Assembly (NCBI RefSeq): GCF_029945705.1 | Contig: NZ_JAQSDC010000004.1 | Span: 1 to 64,000, forward strand | Length of the DNA: 64,000 nt | Direction: 5' to 3' | Source of the DNA: Methylotenera sp. | Lineage (GTDB): Bacteria; Pseudomonadota; Gammaproteobacteria; Burkholderiales; Methylophilaceae | Part shown: positions 53,518 to 63,021 of the stretch, piece by piece | Layout: every line of letters starts with the position of its first letter | How positions within the stretch are numbered: position 1 is the first letter of the stretch | The notes under the pieces: model-generated | Seen by the model: the letters and a program-made list of their open reading frames with translations, nothing else | Database searches by the model: none | What the model was told of the DNA's origin: nothing | Translations under genes and position numbers: made by a program

Positions 53518-53931
53518 ATGAGCATGGCATCTGAGTTTAAAGAATTTGCCTTAAAAGGCAACGTAATGGATTTAGCTGTTGGTGTGATTATCGGCGGTGC
53601 TTTTGGTAAGATTATTGATTCAATGGTCGGTGATATTATTATGCCAATAATCGGAAAAATCATTGGTAATGTAGATTTTTCAAACATGTATGTCGCATTA
53701 AGTGGTCAGGCAGCTGGTTTATCTTTGGCTGACGCTAAAAAGGCAGGCTCTGTGCTTGCTTATGGTAACTTTTTGACGATTTCGATTAACTTTTTGATTT
53801 TAGCTTTCGTTATTTTTCAAATGGTTAAAATGATGAACAAAATGAAAAAAGCGGAGCCGCCAGCACCAGCAGCACCAACGCCAGAAGATGTAGTATTGTT
53901 GCGTGAAATTCGTGATGCATTGAAAAAATAA
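53518..53931 (+). CDS. mscL: large-conductance mechanosensitive channel
   Basis: A 137-aa pentameric channel subunit that opens on hypo-osmotic shock. The N-terminal amphipathic helix and first transmembrane helix read [20 protein letters not shown] then [20 protein letters not shown]. The second transmembrane helix (about 79-102) and the C-terminal bundle with [18 protein letters not shown] complete the family pattern. It is the only plus-strand gene within the minus-strand lnt-corC-ybeY-phoH-miaB block and has its own promoter and terminator. Confidence 0.97.
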   Translation: MSMASEFKEFALKGNVMDLAVGVIIGGAFGKIIDSMVGDIIMPIIGKIIGNVDFSNMYVALSGQAAGLSLADAKKAGSVLAYGNFLTISINFLILAFVIFQMVKMMNKMKKAEPPAPAAPTPEDVVLLREIRDALKK

Positions 53932-53962
53932 TTAATTACAAAAAATATCAGTATGTTTAATT

Positions 53963-53988
53963 AAAAAAGGGCTTTGAAGCCCTTTTTT
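53963..53988 (+). terminator. Rho-independent terminator of mscL
   Basis: A stem aaaaaagggc / gccctttttt with the loop tttgaa, followed by further T. The A-run on the 5' side suggests it can also stop minus-strand transcripts leaving corC. Confidence 0.8.
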
Positions 53989-54028
53989 AGTTTTTAAATA
54001 GCCAATCTTTTAAACGGCAAATCTAAAA

Positions 54029-54880
54029 TTAATCAGATTCAGCTTCTTTAGAGACCACTTCCACCATTATGGTATGTAAACGGCGACTATCAGCCTTAAG
54101 TACTCTAAATCGCAAACCGCCTAACATAATTTCGTCATCACGTTTTGGTAGGCGGCCGAATTGATGCACCACCAGACCACCAATGGTCGAAAACTCTTCA
54201 TCGCTTAAATTTGTGCCAATGACTTCGTTAAAATCTGCAATCTCTGTCAGTGCTTTAACACGATATTGCCCATCAGCATTTTGAATGATGTTGTCTTCAT
54301 CTTCGTCATAATCATATTCATCTTCAATATCGCCGACAATCTGCTCAAGCACATCTTCAATCGTTACCATCCCCGCTACGCCGCCGTACTCATCGACAAC
54401 AATAGCAATATGATTACGATTGCTACGAAACTCTTTAAGCAGAATATTCAATCGCTTAGATTCAGGGATAAACACAGCGGGGCGCAACATATCGCGCACT
54501 TCAAAGTCTTCACCTGCGTAATAGCGTAACAAATCTTTGGCTAGCAAAATGCCAATGACATCGTTTTTATCATCTTCAATCACAGGAAAGCGCGAGTGAG
54601 CGGTTTCAATGACGTGCGGAATGAATGTTTCAGGAGGATCTGTGATGTCGATGACATCCATTTGGGAGCGTGGAATCATGATGTCACGCACTTGCATTTC
54701 ACTGACTTGTAGTACGCCTTCTATCATGGCGAGTGAGTCTGCATCCATCAAGCTGTTTTCGTAAGCGCCGTGCAGCAGCGTTACAAGTTGTTCACGATCT
54801 TCTGGTTCACGTAATAAAAAGTGACTGAGACGTTCTAATAAAGAGGGTTTGTTGCTAGGTTTTTCCGACTCGGCAGCCAT
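54029..54880 (-). CDS. corC: HlyC/CorC family CBS-domain protein (YbeX-like)
   Basis: A 283-aa soluble protein. Two CBS domains (about 65-190) read MIPRSQMDVIDITDPPETF, FPVIEDDKNDVIGILLAKDL and AIVVDEYGGVAGMVTIEDVL. A C-terminal CorC_HlyC domain (about 205-280) follows. CorC/YbeX is linked to magnesium and cobalt efflux and to ribosome homeostasis. No transmembrane DUF21 domain is present, the short YbeX form. It follows ybeY by 10 nt, the conserved order. Confidence 0.93.
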   Translation of the reverse strand: MAAESEKPSNKPSLLERLSHFLLREPEDREQLVTLLHGAYENSLMDADSLAMIEGVLQVSEMQVRDIMIPRSQMDVIDITDPPETFIPHVIETAHSRFPVIEDDKNDVIGILLAKDLLRYYAGEDFEVRDMLRPAVFIPESKRLNILLKEFRSNRNHIAIVVDEYGGVAGMVTIEDVLEQIVGDIEDEYDYDEDEDNIIQNADGQYRVKALTEIADFNEVIGTNLSDEEFSTIGGLVVHQFGRLPKRDDEIMLGGLRFRVLKADSRRLHTIMVEVVSKEAESD

Positions 54881-54890
54881 TAGTGGCGTC

Positions 54891-55328
54891 CTATGTAATG
54901 AGATAGGGATTAGGATACCCTAATTTTGTGATAATTGCAGTCTCTAAACTTTCCATCAGTTCCGCTTGTGCTTCAATTTCATGGTCATAGCCATGCAAAT
55001 GTAAAATGCCATGCACCGTTAAATGTGCGTAATGTGCTGCTAACGGTTTGTTTTGCGCTAGTGCTTCAGCGGCAACCACCGGCGCACAAATGATAATATC
55101 ACCCATCAGATGCGGTTCTTCAGTCAGCGGAAATGTGAGTACATTCGTCGCATAATCTTTGCCGCGATACGTTTTATTCAACTCACGACCTTCAGCCTCA
55201 TCAACGACTCTTATCGTTGCTTCGGTATCAACTCGAATCGCGGCTTTAGCCCATTGACGAAACTTTGTTCTGCTGGGCAAATCAGCTAAGGTTGATGCAT
55301 ATTGAACTGCCAAGTTAAGGGTAGGCAT
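54891..55328 (-). CDS. ybeY: endoribonuclease YbeY
   Basis: A 145-aa metallo-endoribonuclease for 16S rRNA 3' maturation and 70S quality control. The zinc motif H-x3-H-x5-H is [11 protein letters not shown] near residue 115. [20 protein letters not shown] then TNVLTFPL and [11 protein letters not shown] are conserved. It lies downstream of the psiE-like gene and phoH. Confidence 0.96.
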   Translation of the reverse strand: MPTLNLAVQYASTLADLPSRTKFRQWAKAAIRVDTEATIRVVDEAEGRELNKTYRGKDYATNVLTFPLTEEPHLMGDIIICAPVVAAEALAQNKPLAAHYAHLTVHGILHLHGYDHEIEAQAELMESLETAIITKLGYPNPYLIT

Positions 55329-55358
55329 AGGTTTAAATTGGTCGTGGATAATCGTTAA

Positions 55359-55778
55359 TTAATTGTTATTAGATTGCTGGGTCGGGCAATCAACATACGG
55401 ATAGCGCACATGACCGAAACGAATGATAAGAATCGCAATCGCAATTAAGAAAATTGAGCCTGATAGCGCAAACATGCGCCAAGCGTCAATCTCTGCAACT
55501 TCTAATACCAAGTATCGCGCCAGCGCTATAATGCCGATGTATAGAGGATAACGCACTGGTAAGTTACCCGAGCCAAGATAGTGGTTCAGCATAGACATGA
55601 CTTCTAGGTATAAAAACAGCAATAGCAAATCACCTACTGTAATTGCACCAGCCAGCCAGATATGCGTAATCGCCTGAAATACGGCAAAAATAGTGGCAAA
55701 TGCAATAGTAATTAACACGGTTTGTTCAACATAACCAAGACTGCGCTGCATTAACTTGCTAAATTTATTTGGCGTCAT
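55359..55778 (-). CDS. phosphate-starvation-inducible PsiE-like membrane protein
   Basis: A 139-aa inner-membrane protein with four hydrophobic segments. It resembles PsiE/DUF4175-like proteins: LLLLFLYLEVMSMLNHYLGS and PLYIGIIALARYLVLEV are the recognisable parts. Function is unknown in the family. It sits between phoH and ybeY, which are adjacent in E. coli, so it is an insertion into a conserved operon. Spacings of 30 and 56 nt keep the operon intact. Confidence 0.8.
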   Translation of the reverse strand: MTPNKFSKLMQRSLGYVEQTVLITIAFATIFAVFQAITHIWLAGAITVGDLLLLFLYLEVMSMLNHYLGSGNLPVRYPLYIGIIALARYLVLEVAEIDAWRMFALSGSIFLIAIAILIIRFGHVRYPYVDCPTQQSNNN

Positions 55779-55834
55779 TTTTAAACCTGAGTGTTCAAAT
55801 AGAAAAGCAATTATACCTTACTAGCTATAAGGTT

Positions 55835-56782
55835 TTATTTCTCATTATTTTTCTCGTACTCTTCATACGCATTGACGATTTTTTGCACCAATGGGTGGCG
55901 CACTACATCGGCAGATAAAAAGTGTGTCATGGCGATGCCTTTGATGTCTTTTAACACTTTTTGAGCTTCAACTAAACCACTTTTTTGATGACGTTGTAAG
56001 TCTATTTGCGTCACGTCACCCGTAATCACGGCTTTGGTGCCAAAGCCAATGCGTGTAAGAAACATTTTCATCTGTTCAGGCGTGGTGTTTTGCGCTTCAT
56101 CCAAAATAATAAAGCTTTGGTTGAGCGTTCGGCCTCTCATATAAGCTAAGGGTGCGACTTCAATCGCACCACGTTCAAACATTTTATTTACGGTATCGTA
56201 GCCTGCTAAGTCATATAGCGCATCGTATAAAGGGCGTAAATAGGGGTCAACTTTTTGGTTTAAATCGCCGGGTAGAAATCCTAATTTTTCGCCGGCTTCT
56301 ACCGCTGGACGGACTAACACAATGCGCTTAACGCGGTCACGGCTCATGGCATCTACTGCGCTGGCAACGGCTAAGTAGGTTTTACCTGTACCAGCAGGGC
56401 CAATGCCAAAGGTGATGTCGTGGTCTTGAATCTGCTGTAAATAGGCGATTTGCCTTGGTGTACGACCATGTAGTTCCGTACGGCGTGTCATCAATATTGG
56501 TGCGTTTGATGTGGCAACATCTTCAGGTTTTAGTTTGTTGATTTCAACTAAACCGAGCTGAATTTCATCTAAGCCGATTGGATTTTTGGCGCGAATATAA
56601 AAGCTCTCAATCAATTGCACCGCTAAGCGCATATTGTGTACATCGCCAGTAAAGCGCATATGTGAGCCACGTCTGGTAATTTGTACTTCGAGCGCGTCTT
56701 CAATTTGCTTGATATTTTCATCAAGCACACCGCATAGATTAGCTAAACGTGTATTGTCTTCAGGGGTTAGATTGATTTCCAT
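55835..56782 (-). CDS. ybeZ: PhoH-family ATPase (YbeZ)
   Basis: A 315-aa P-loop NTPase. A KH-like N-terminal region is followed by Walker A GPAGTGKTYLAVASA near residue 140, Walker B SFIILDEAQNTTPEQMKMFL and the PhoH signature MRGRTLNQ. It is thought to act with YbeY in rRNA processing. It starts at an ATG; a dRS3-like palindrome lies directly upstream, between it and miaB. Confidence 0.94.
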   Translation of the reverse strand: MEINLTPEDNTRLANLCGVLDENIKQIEDALEVQITRRGSHMRFTGDVHNMRLAVQLIESFYIRAKNPIGLDEIQLGLVEINKLKPEDVATSNAPILMTRRTELHGRTPRQIAYLQQIQDHDITFGIGPAGTGKTYLAVASAVDAMSRDRVKRIVLVRPAVEAGEKLGFLPGDLNQKVDPYLRPLYDALYDLAGYDTVNKMFERGAIEVAPLAYMRGRTLNQSFIILDEAQNTTPEQMKMFLTRIGFGTKAVITGDVTQIDLQRHQKSGLVEAQKVLKDIKGIAMTHFLSADVVRHPLVQKIVNAYEEYEKNNEK

Positions 56783-56805
56783 TTGTATGATTATATTTCC
56801 AATTA

Positions 56806-56831
56806 GTCATTTCCGCCTATGCGGGAATGAC
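56806..56831. repeat. dRS3-like palindrome, copy 2
   Basis: A 26-nt inverted repeat (gtcatttccgcctatgcggg plus aatgac) between miaB and phoH. It shares the core cctatgcgggaatgac with the copy at 13497-13521. It can form a stem of about 9-10 bp. Confidence 0.6.
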
Positions 56832-56842
56832 TGTAGGTATTT

Positions 56843-58213
56843 TTAAATAATTTCGCCACGTAAGCGTTTTGGGTTGCTGACATCGGTAATGCGTACGTTA
56901 ACAAAAGTTTGAATTAAGTTTTCGCTGCCTACCAAGTCAACAATACGATTATTGTCGGTTTTGCCTGCCAGTTCATTGGCGTTTTTCCATGAGGTACTTT
57001 CAATCAACACGCGCTGCACCGTGCCTAGCATTTGCGAGCTGATGTTCTTACCCAGTTCTTCGTTGATAGCCTGCAATTTTGTTAATCGCGCTAATTTAAC
57101 TTCTTGCGACGTTTCGTCGGAGAGGTAAGACGCTGGCGTGCCAGGTCTAGGGCTGTATAAAAAGCTGAAGCTATAATCAAAACCTACGTCTTGCATGAGC
57201 TTTGCCGTGGCTTCAAACTCAGCTTCTGACTCACCTGGAAAGCCTACAATAAAGTCAGACGTGAATGTCAGGTTAGGGTTTGCAACACGTAGTTTGCGTA
57301 TAGTGGATTTGAACTGTAGCGCAGTATAGTTGCGCTTCATCGCCATCAAGACGCGGTCACTGCCAGCTTGAACAGGCAAATGTAATTGCACGGCTAATTT
57401 AGGAATATTAGCGAAACAATCGATTAAGCGCTGATTCATTTCATTTGGGTGGCTAGTGGTAAAGCGTATGCGTTCGATTTGCGGGATTTCGGCGATGTAC
57501 TCAATTAACATGGCTAAATCAGCTTCTAAATCATTGTATTGAGCGCGATAGGCATTTACGTTTTGTCCGAGTAGGGTGATTTCTTTTACGCCTTGCTCAG
57601 CCAGTTGTGCTGCTTCCGTCAGGATGGCTTCAAACGGGCGCGAGACTTCTTCCCCGCGTGTGTAAGGCACTACACAAAAGCTGCAATATTTACTGCAACC
57701 TTCCATAATGCTTAAAAATGCACTGGCACCTTCTATGCGCGGTGGCGGTAAATGGTCAAACTTCTCAATTTCAGGAAAGCTGATATCTACCTGAGAAACA
57801 CCGCTAGATTGGCTGTTTTTAATCATGTCAGGCAAGCGATGCAATGTTTGTGGACCAAATACCACATCAACATAAGGCGCACGTTTGATGATGTTATCGC
57901 CTTCTTGGCTTGCTACACAGCCACCTACGCCAATCACCAAGTTTGGGTTCGCTTTTTTAAGAGGAATAAAACGTCCAAGATGGCTAAATACTTTGTCTTC
58001 AGCTTTTTCACGTACCGAGCATGTGTTGAGTAATATCACATCAGCATCTTCAGGTGTGAGCGTTTCCACCATGCCGTCAGTCGCATTGAGCATATCTGCC
58101 ATGCGCGATGAGTCGTACTCGTTCATTTGGCAGCCAAAAGTTTTAATGAATACTTTTTTTGGCGAGTTGCTAATGGATGTGAGCGAATCTAATTTATTTT
58201 CAGTGGTTTTCAA
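56843..58213 (-). CDS. miaB: tRNA-2-methylthio-N6-dimethylallyladenosine synthase
   Basis: A 456-aa radical-SAM methylthiotransferase modifying A37 of tRNAs that read UNN codons. The N-terminal MTTase domain holds its three cluster cysteines in [24 protein letters not shown] and [10 protein letters not shown]. The radical-SAM motif is [20 protein letters not shown]-terminal TRAM domain carries [10 protein letters not shown]. The start appears to be TTG at 58213 ([10 protein letters not shown]); no better ATG precedes the first motif. Confidence 0.95.
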   Translation of the reverse strand: MKTTENKLDSLTSISNSPKKVFIKTFGCQMNEYDSSRMADMLNATDGMVETLTPEDADVILLNTCSVREKAEDKVFSHLGRFIPLKKANPNLVIGVGGCVASQEGDNIIKRAPYVDVVFGPQTLHRLPDMIKNSQSSGVSQVDISFPEIEKFDHLPPPRIEGASAFLSIMEGCSKYCSFCVVPYTRGEEVSRPFEAILTEAAQLAEQGVKEITLLGQNVNAYRAQYNDLEADLAMLIEYIAEIPQIERIRFTTSHPNEMNQRLIDCFANIPKLAVQLHLPVQAGSDRVLMAMKRNYTALQFKSTIRKLRVANPNLTFTSDFIVGFPGESEAEFEATAKLMQDVGFDYSFSFLYSPRPGTPASYLSDETSQEVKLARLTKLQAINEELGKNISSQMLGTVQRVLIESTSWKNANELAGKTDNNRIVDLVGSENLIQTFVNVRITDVSNPKRLRGEII

Positions 58214-58404
58214 GGCAGGTTTTCAAGGCTGTTTTTCGATAGCCGGGCGTGTCTGTAAAGCATAATTTTAACGCATTTTACTTGGCTGAGTGCTAATTAC
58301 CTGAGCTTATCAATCTATGTCTATTAATCCGCTGTTCAAGATTTAAGTATGCGCTTACTTCTTAATCTATTAAAATTACTTTTTAGCTAATTCTAGGGTC
58401 ATAT

Positions 58405-58992
58405 ATGCACGCGGTGCTTCGTAATAATCTATTTTTTGTTAAAGAACAAGTTGGACTGTTTAAAGCTGCGAACAATTACGATATTTATGACCCGAGCACC
58501 AATCAAAAAGTCATAGAGTGCCGCGAGCCTAACCTTGGTATTTTCACCAAGATATTTCGTTTTACCGATTACAAACGTATGACGCCTTTTAATGTAGAGG
58601 TGCGCACGCCAGATGGCCAGAATATTTTAAGCGTGAAGCGTGGCTTTTCTATATTTGATTCAAGAGTAGAAGTGTTTGATGACTTAGGTAAATTAGCGGG
58701 AACATTCAGCCGTAAATTTTTTTCGATTGGCGGCAAGTTTGATGTGTTGGATGCGCAAGGTACGGTGATTTGTACGTTACAAGGCAAATGGACTAGTTGG
58801 GATTTCAGGTTTATGAAAGGCGAAAAAGAGCTCGCGAATGTGTCGAAAAAATGGGCTGGTTTGGGTAAGGAGCTGTTTACCAGCGCAGATAACTATATGC
58901 TGACCATTGATGATAGCGTTGCGGCTAACGATGCCGCACGCGTGCTGATTATGGCGGCAGTCTTATGTATCGATATGGTGTTAAAAGAGTAA
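58405..58992 (+). CDS. LURP-one/phospholipid scramblase-related protein
   Basis: A 195-aa protein. The repeated beta-strand pattern (NLFFVKEQVGLFKAANNYDI, FNVEVRTPDGQNILSVKRGF, KFDVLDAQGTVICTLQGKWT) fits the Tubby-like LURP-one-related fold. Such bacterial proteins have no established function and have no enzymatic residues. A short hydrophobic C-terminal segment (VLIMAAVLCIDMVL) is visible. It stands alone between miaB (divergent) and cysG. Confidence 0.8.
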   Translation: MHAVLRNNLFFVKEQVGLFKAANNYDIYDPSTNQKVIECREPNLGIFTKIFRFTDYKRMTPFNVEVRTPDGQNILSVKRGFSIFDSRVEVFDDLGKLAGTFSRKFFSIGGKFDVLDAQGTVICTLQGKWTSWDFRFMKGEKELANVSKKWAGLGKELFTSADNYMLTIDDSVAANDAARVLIMAAVLCIDMVLKE

Positions 58993-59066
58993 GTAACTCA
59001 TTTTATTCATTAAGTTCATATTCATTCAGTAGCGTATTCAGTTAATCAAAGCAATAAAGGCTAGGC

Positions 59067-60458
59067 ATGCAAGCACTTCCAATTTTTATTAATATTACTC
59101 ACCGTCGCTGTGTTGTCATTGGCGGTGGTGATGTGGCTGCGCGTAAAGTCACCATGCTGCTTAAAGCGAACGCGGCTGTGGTGCTTTATTCGCCTGAGCT
59201 ATGCCATGAGCTAAGTGATTTGGTTAACGCAGAGAAAATTACTCATATTAGTGCGAATTTCGAGCCAAGCCAGCTTGAGGGCGCCTGCTTAGTGATTGCA
59301 GCCACCGATGATGAAGCTGTTAATACGGCTGTATCTGTTGCTGCGAAGGCACTCAATATTCCAGTGAACGTAGTGGACTCTCCCGCTTTGTGTACTTTTA
59401 CGATGGCCTCCATCGTGGAGCGGTCGCCTATTGTTATTGCTATTTCAAGTGAAGGCAATGCGCCAGTTTTAGCGCGCTATATACGAACAAAGATTGAAAC
59501 TATGTTGCCTGCAGGTTATGGGCGTATCGCCGAAATTGCAGGTGAGTTTAGAGATAAAGTCAAAGCTAAGTTTGCCACTACGCAGCAACGCCGTATTTTT
59601 TGGGAAGGTGTATTGCAAGGGCCGATTGTAGAGCGTATTTTGTCTGGGCAAGATGAAGCGGCAAGAAGGGCGCTAGATAATCTGTTGTCTGATAAAGCTG
59701 ACCCTAAGCATCACGGCGAGGTCTATTTGGTTGGTGGTGGTCCTGGTGACCCAGATTTACTCACATTTAGAGCTTTGCGCCTTATGCAGCAATGTGACGT
59801 TTGTGTGTACGATAAGTTAGTTAGCCCCGAGGTCATGGAGTTAGTACGTCGCGACGCAGAGCTGATTTATGTAGGTAAGTCGCGCGACCAACATACGCTT
59901 CCACAAGAAGAGATTAATGAATTGTTGGCAAGGTTGGCGTTAGAAGGTAAACGCGTACTGCGTTTAAAAGGTGGCGACCCGTTTATTTTTGGGCGCGGGG
60001 GTGAGGAAATTGAAACCTTGATGCAGCGCGGCGTGCCTTTTCAAGTGGTACCAGGTATTACTGCGGCCAATGGCGTTTCTAGCTATGCCGGCATTCCGCT
60101 TACACATCGAGATTATGCGCAAGCTTGCTTGTTTATCACCGGGCATTTAAAAGAAGGCGTTGTAGATTTGGATTGGGTAGCCATGTCGCGCCCACGCCAA
60201 ACTGTAGTGATTTACATGGGCTTGGTTGGAATGGAAAAAATCTGCGAGCAACTCATTGCTCATGGTGTATCGCCAGATATGCCTGCCGCAGTGGTTCAAC
60301 AAGGCACCACACAGAAGCAACGCGTGGTTGTGGCAACACTTAAAGATTTAGCTGGAAAAGTGAAAGAGGCGAAAATCAAAGCGCCTTGTTTGACGATTAT
60401 CGGTGAAGTCGTACAGTTACGAGAGCATTTGAATTGGTTTGAGCCGGGTGATAATTAA
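59067..60458 (+). CDS. cysG: siroheme synthase
   Basis: A 463-aa trifunctional enzyme making siroheme from uroporphyrinogen III for sulfite and nitrite reductases. The N-terminal NAD-binding dehydrogenase/chelatase half has VVIGGGDVAARKVTMLL and SSEGNAPVLARYIRTKIE. The C-terminal SUMT methyltransferase half has YLVGGGPGDPDLLTFRALRL, RLKGGDPFIFGRGGEEIETL and VVPGITAANGVSSYAGIPLT. Both halves are complete. A weak hairpin (gagg...cctc) lies about 40 nt beyond the stop. Confidence 0.96.
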   Translation: MQALPIFINITHRRCVVIGGGDVAARKVTMLLKANAAVVLYSPELCHELSDLVNAEKITHISANFEPSQLEGACLVIAATDDEAVNTAVSVAAKALNIPVNVVDSPALCTFTMASIVERSPIVIAISSEGNAPVLARYIRTKIETMLPAGYGRIAEIAGEFRDKVKAKFATTQQRRIFWEGVLQGPIVERILSGQDEAARRALDNLLSDKADPKHHGEVYLVGGGPGDPDLLTFRALRLMQQCDVCVYDKLVSPEVMELVRRDAELIYVGKSRDQHTLPQEEINELLARLALEGKRVLRLKGGDPFIFGRGGEEIETLMQRGVPFQVVPGITAANGVSSYAGIPLTHRDYAQACLFITGHLKEGVVDLDWVAMSRPRQTVVIYMGLVGMEKICEQLIAHGVSPDMPAAVVQQGTTQKQRVVVATLKDLAGKVKEAKIKAPCLTIIGEVVQLREHLNWFEPGDN

Positions 60459-60550
60459 TTAGGCGCCAACTAAAAATGTAAATCGAAAGTTTGAGGGGTT
60501 TATTCCTCTGACTGTTAGCATTCAAATAGTTGTTAGTTTTTAAATAGCGC

Positions 60551-61864
60551 TTAGTTTTTAATTGGAATGCTCAGTCTTGCTTCTAAGCCGCCTTCAGGTC
60601 GATTGATCAATTCTAGTTTGCCATGATGTAGTTTGGCAATGCGTTCAGCAATTGCTAAACCTAAGCCGCTACCACCTGCATTGCTGCGTGCGGTATCTAG
60701 CCTTTCAAATGGACGCAATAATTTTTGTAAGTGGCTTTCAGGAATCCCGGGACCATTATCAAACACACTTATTACAATGTGTTCAGCCGTCACTTTGCCT
60801 GCGATACGTGCTTGCCCTTTACCATAGGCATAAGCATTTCCCACTAAGTTGTCCAGTAAACGTTGCATGGCTAATGGCTTAATGGGGATGAAGTAAGTGG
60901 GTGCTAACTGCACTACCAAGTCACGTCCCGCGCGGAGTTGTCTATCATGCACTGCTTGCAATAAGGTGTTGATGTCAATCATTTGTGTAGGTTCGCCCTC
61001 GACACCTTTCACAAAATCTAAAAACTGATGAATGATATTATCCATGTCGGCAATATCTTGTATCATGCCGTCCTTCAGGCTACCGCAACCCTCGTCAGGT
61101 AGCATTTCTACTGATAAACGTAATCTTGCTAGTGGCGTACGAATATCGTGCGAAACGCCAGCAAGAATCAAGGTTCTTTCTGCATCAAGTTCAGCCAAAG
61201 AGTCGGCCATTTTATTAAAGGTTTCATTTACCTCACGTAACTCAGCAAAGCTGCCTTCAGGCAACTTTTCAGGCTGCTCACCCTTACGTAACCTATTAGC
61301 AGCATTCATCAATAAGTGCATGGGTCGATTAATCCGCAAAGCAATAAAGTAACCACCTGCTAGTGAGAGTAAAAGTATTAGCGCCCCCCAACCTAACCAT
61401 TGCCATGGAAAGCGACGTTCAACATGTAATTTAGGAATTACTACCCAAAAATCATCTTGCCCGATATTGAAGCTGACCCAAAGTCCCTGAACACCATAGT
61501 GATTAACGGTAATAATAGTTTCTACGCCAAGTCGCTCTTTAATTTTTTCAGCCACCATATTGATAAATGGGTCAGGTGGTAGAGGTTCAATATCTTCCAT
61601 AAAGTCGGCGTAATAAACGCGCACACCTTCTTTACCTGTGAGTTCAGAAAGCAAAGCTAGGCGTAGATTATCTTGTGATGCGATGAGCGATGCGCGGGTG
61701 TAATTCACCACCGTAACCGCTTGCAGAGCTGTGGCTTCTGCCCGAGGTTCGCGTTCAAAATACTCAAAGATTTGCAATGAAGCAACTTGCCCAATGACTA
61801 GTAAAAAAGCAATGAGCAACATGCCTCTTGCCAGCAATGTTTTAGGAAGTAAGATGAATTTCAA
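60551..61864 (-). CDS. EnvZ-type sensor histidine kinase
   Basis: A 437-aa membrane sensor. There are transmembrane helices at about 10-32 and 155-175, with a periplasmic domain of about 120 residues between them. A HAMP domain follows (about 178-230). The H-box is LAGVSHDIRTPLARLRLSVE, the N-box LDNLVGNAYAYGKG, G1 DNGPGIPESH and G2 GGSGLGLAIAERIA. It pairs with the downstream-coded OmpR-type regulator, 101 nt upstream on the same strand. The start is TTG at 61864 or an ATG 14 codons in. The signal is unknown. Confidence 0.9.
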   Translation of the reverse strand: MKFILLPKTLLARGMLLIAFLLVIGQVASLQIFEYFEREPRAEATALQAVTVVNYTRASLIASQDNLRLALLSELTGKEGVRVYYADFMEDIEPLPPDPFINMVAEKIKERLGVETIITVNHYGVQGLWVSFNIGQDDFWVVIPKLHVERRFPWQWLGWGALILLLSLAGGYFIALRINRPMHLLMNAANRLRKGEQPEKLPEGSFAELREVNETFNKMADSLAELDAERTLILAGVSHDIRTPLARLRLSVEMLPDEGCGSLKDGMIQDIADMDNIIHQFLDFVKGVEGEPTQMIDINTLLQAVHDRQLRAGRDLVVQLAPTYFIPIKPLAMQRLLDNLVGNAYAYGKGQARIAGKVTAEHIVISVFDNGPGIPESHLQKLLRPFERLDTARSNAGGSGLGLAIAERIAKLHHGKLELINRPEGGLEARLSIPIKN

Positions 61865-61965
61865 ACTGAGCGTTCTATATTTGTATTAGTCATGATTTAC
61901 ATGGACAAATGTACTCTCGAATGATTCATAGAGAGTGCTTCATGCAAGATTAATCTTTTGGCTAT

Positions 61966-62688
61966 TTAATCAACTTCGCCATCCGGAATAAACACATAAC
62001 CAAAGCCCCACATGGTTTGTAAGTAACGTGGATGCGCGGCATCAGGTTCGATTAGTTTGCGCAAACGTGACACTTGCACATCAATGCTACGGTCAAATAC
62101 GTCTAGTTCACGTCCACGTGCAAGTTGCATTAGTCTATCGCGAGATAATGGCTGACGTGGATGATCCACAAATACTTTCAGCAAGGCAAACTCGCCGCTG
62201 GTAATTGTGACAGAGGCACCATCTTTGCTTAGTGAGCGTGTAGAGGCATTAAATACAAATTCACCAATCGTCACGCTATCTGTATTCACGGCAGGCGCGC
62301 TTGGTTGCAAGCGCTCGTGCCTACGCAACACTGCGTTGATTCTAGCGAGTAATTCGCGCGGATTAAATGGTTTTGGCAGGTAATCATCCGCGCCCATTTC
62401 TAAGCCGATAATTCTATCGACTTCATCGCCACGGGCTGTCAACATTACAATTGGTAACAAAGTGCCAGAGCCTCTTACTCTACGGCAAATGGACAGCCCA
62501 TCTTCTCCTGGCAGCATTAAATCTAGCACCAAGAGGTCAATAGGTTCTGCCGCTAAAACCACATCCATCTCTTTAGCATCAGAAGCCACTTTCACTGTAA
62601 AGCCTTGCTCCGTCAAGTAGCGCTGCAATAACTCACGTAAGCGCACATCGTCATCAACCACTAATATTTTTTTATTTTGATCAACCAT
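61966..62688 (-). CDS. ompR: OmpR-type response regulator
   Basis: A 240-aa two-domain regulator. The receiver domain (residues about 7-120) has the acidic pair DDD near residue 12, the phosphoacceptor Asp56 in LLVLDLMLP, VMLTARGDEVD and KPFNPREL. The OmpR/PhoB winged helix (about 140-235) ends in RKLIEPDAAHPRYLQTMWGF then GYVFIPDGEVD. It precedes the histidine kinase in one operon. The target genes are not evident in this window, and the symbol is by similarity. Confidence 0.9.
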   Translation of the reverse strand: MVDQNKKILVVDDDVRLRELLQRYLTEQGFTVKVASDAKEMDVVLAAEPIDLLVLDLMLPGEDGLSICRRVRGSGTLLPIVMLTARGDEVDRIIGLEMGADDYLPKPFNPRELLARINAVLRRHERLQPSAPAVNTDSVTIGEFVFNASTRSLSKDGASVTITSGEFALLKVFVDHPRQPLSRDRLMQLARGRELDVFDRSIDVQVSRLRKLIEPDAAHPRYLQTMWGFGYVFIPDGEVD

Positions 62689-63021
62689 AGTTATTTAGCC
62701 CGCGTCTTATTATTCAGTTAATTGAAATTGACTTTTAATGCAAATGTGATGAAACTAAGTTTAATATTTCTTTGTCAAAAACCAGAATACTAAACCATTA
62801 CAAAGTGTAAGCTATATTGAGTTAATTTAAAATAATGCCTTAAATTAAATGAGGCGAACTCAACTTAAGTTTTAGGGGTATTAAATGACCGTTTTTATAA
62901 CGTTACAATTAATTACAATTTCAATGTTCAATGAAACAATCAGTTAACAATCGTACTTCATTATGATGCGGTTAAGTTAAGGTAAATTGTTTTTAAACTT
63001 ATTTATTATAAAGTTAGCGCA
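62689..63021. other. intergenic region between ompR-like gene and EF-hand gene
   Basis: A 333-bp divergent, AT-rich gap. It must contain promoters for both sides; TATTATAAA near 63003 is a possible -10 for the EF-hand gene. I see no gene, RNA fold or strong repeat. Confidence 0.4.
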
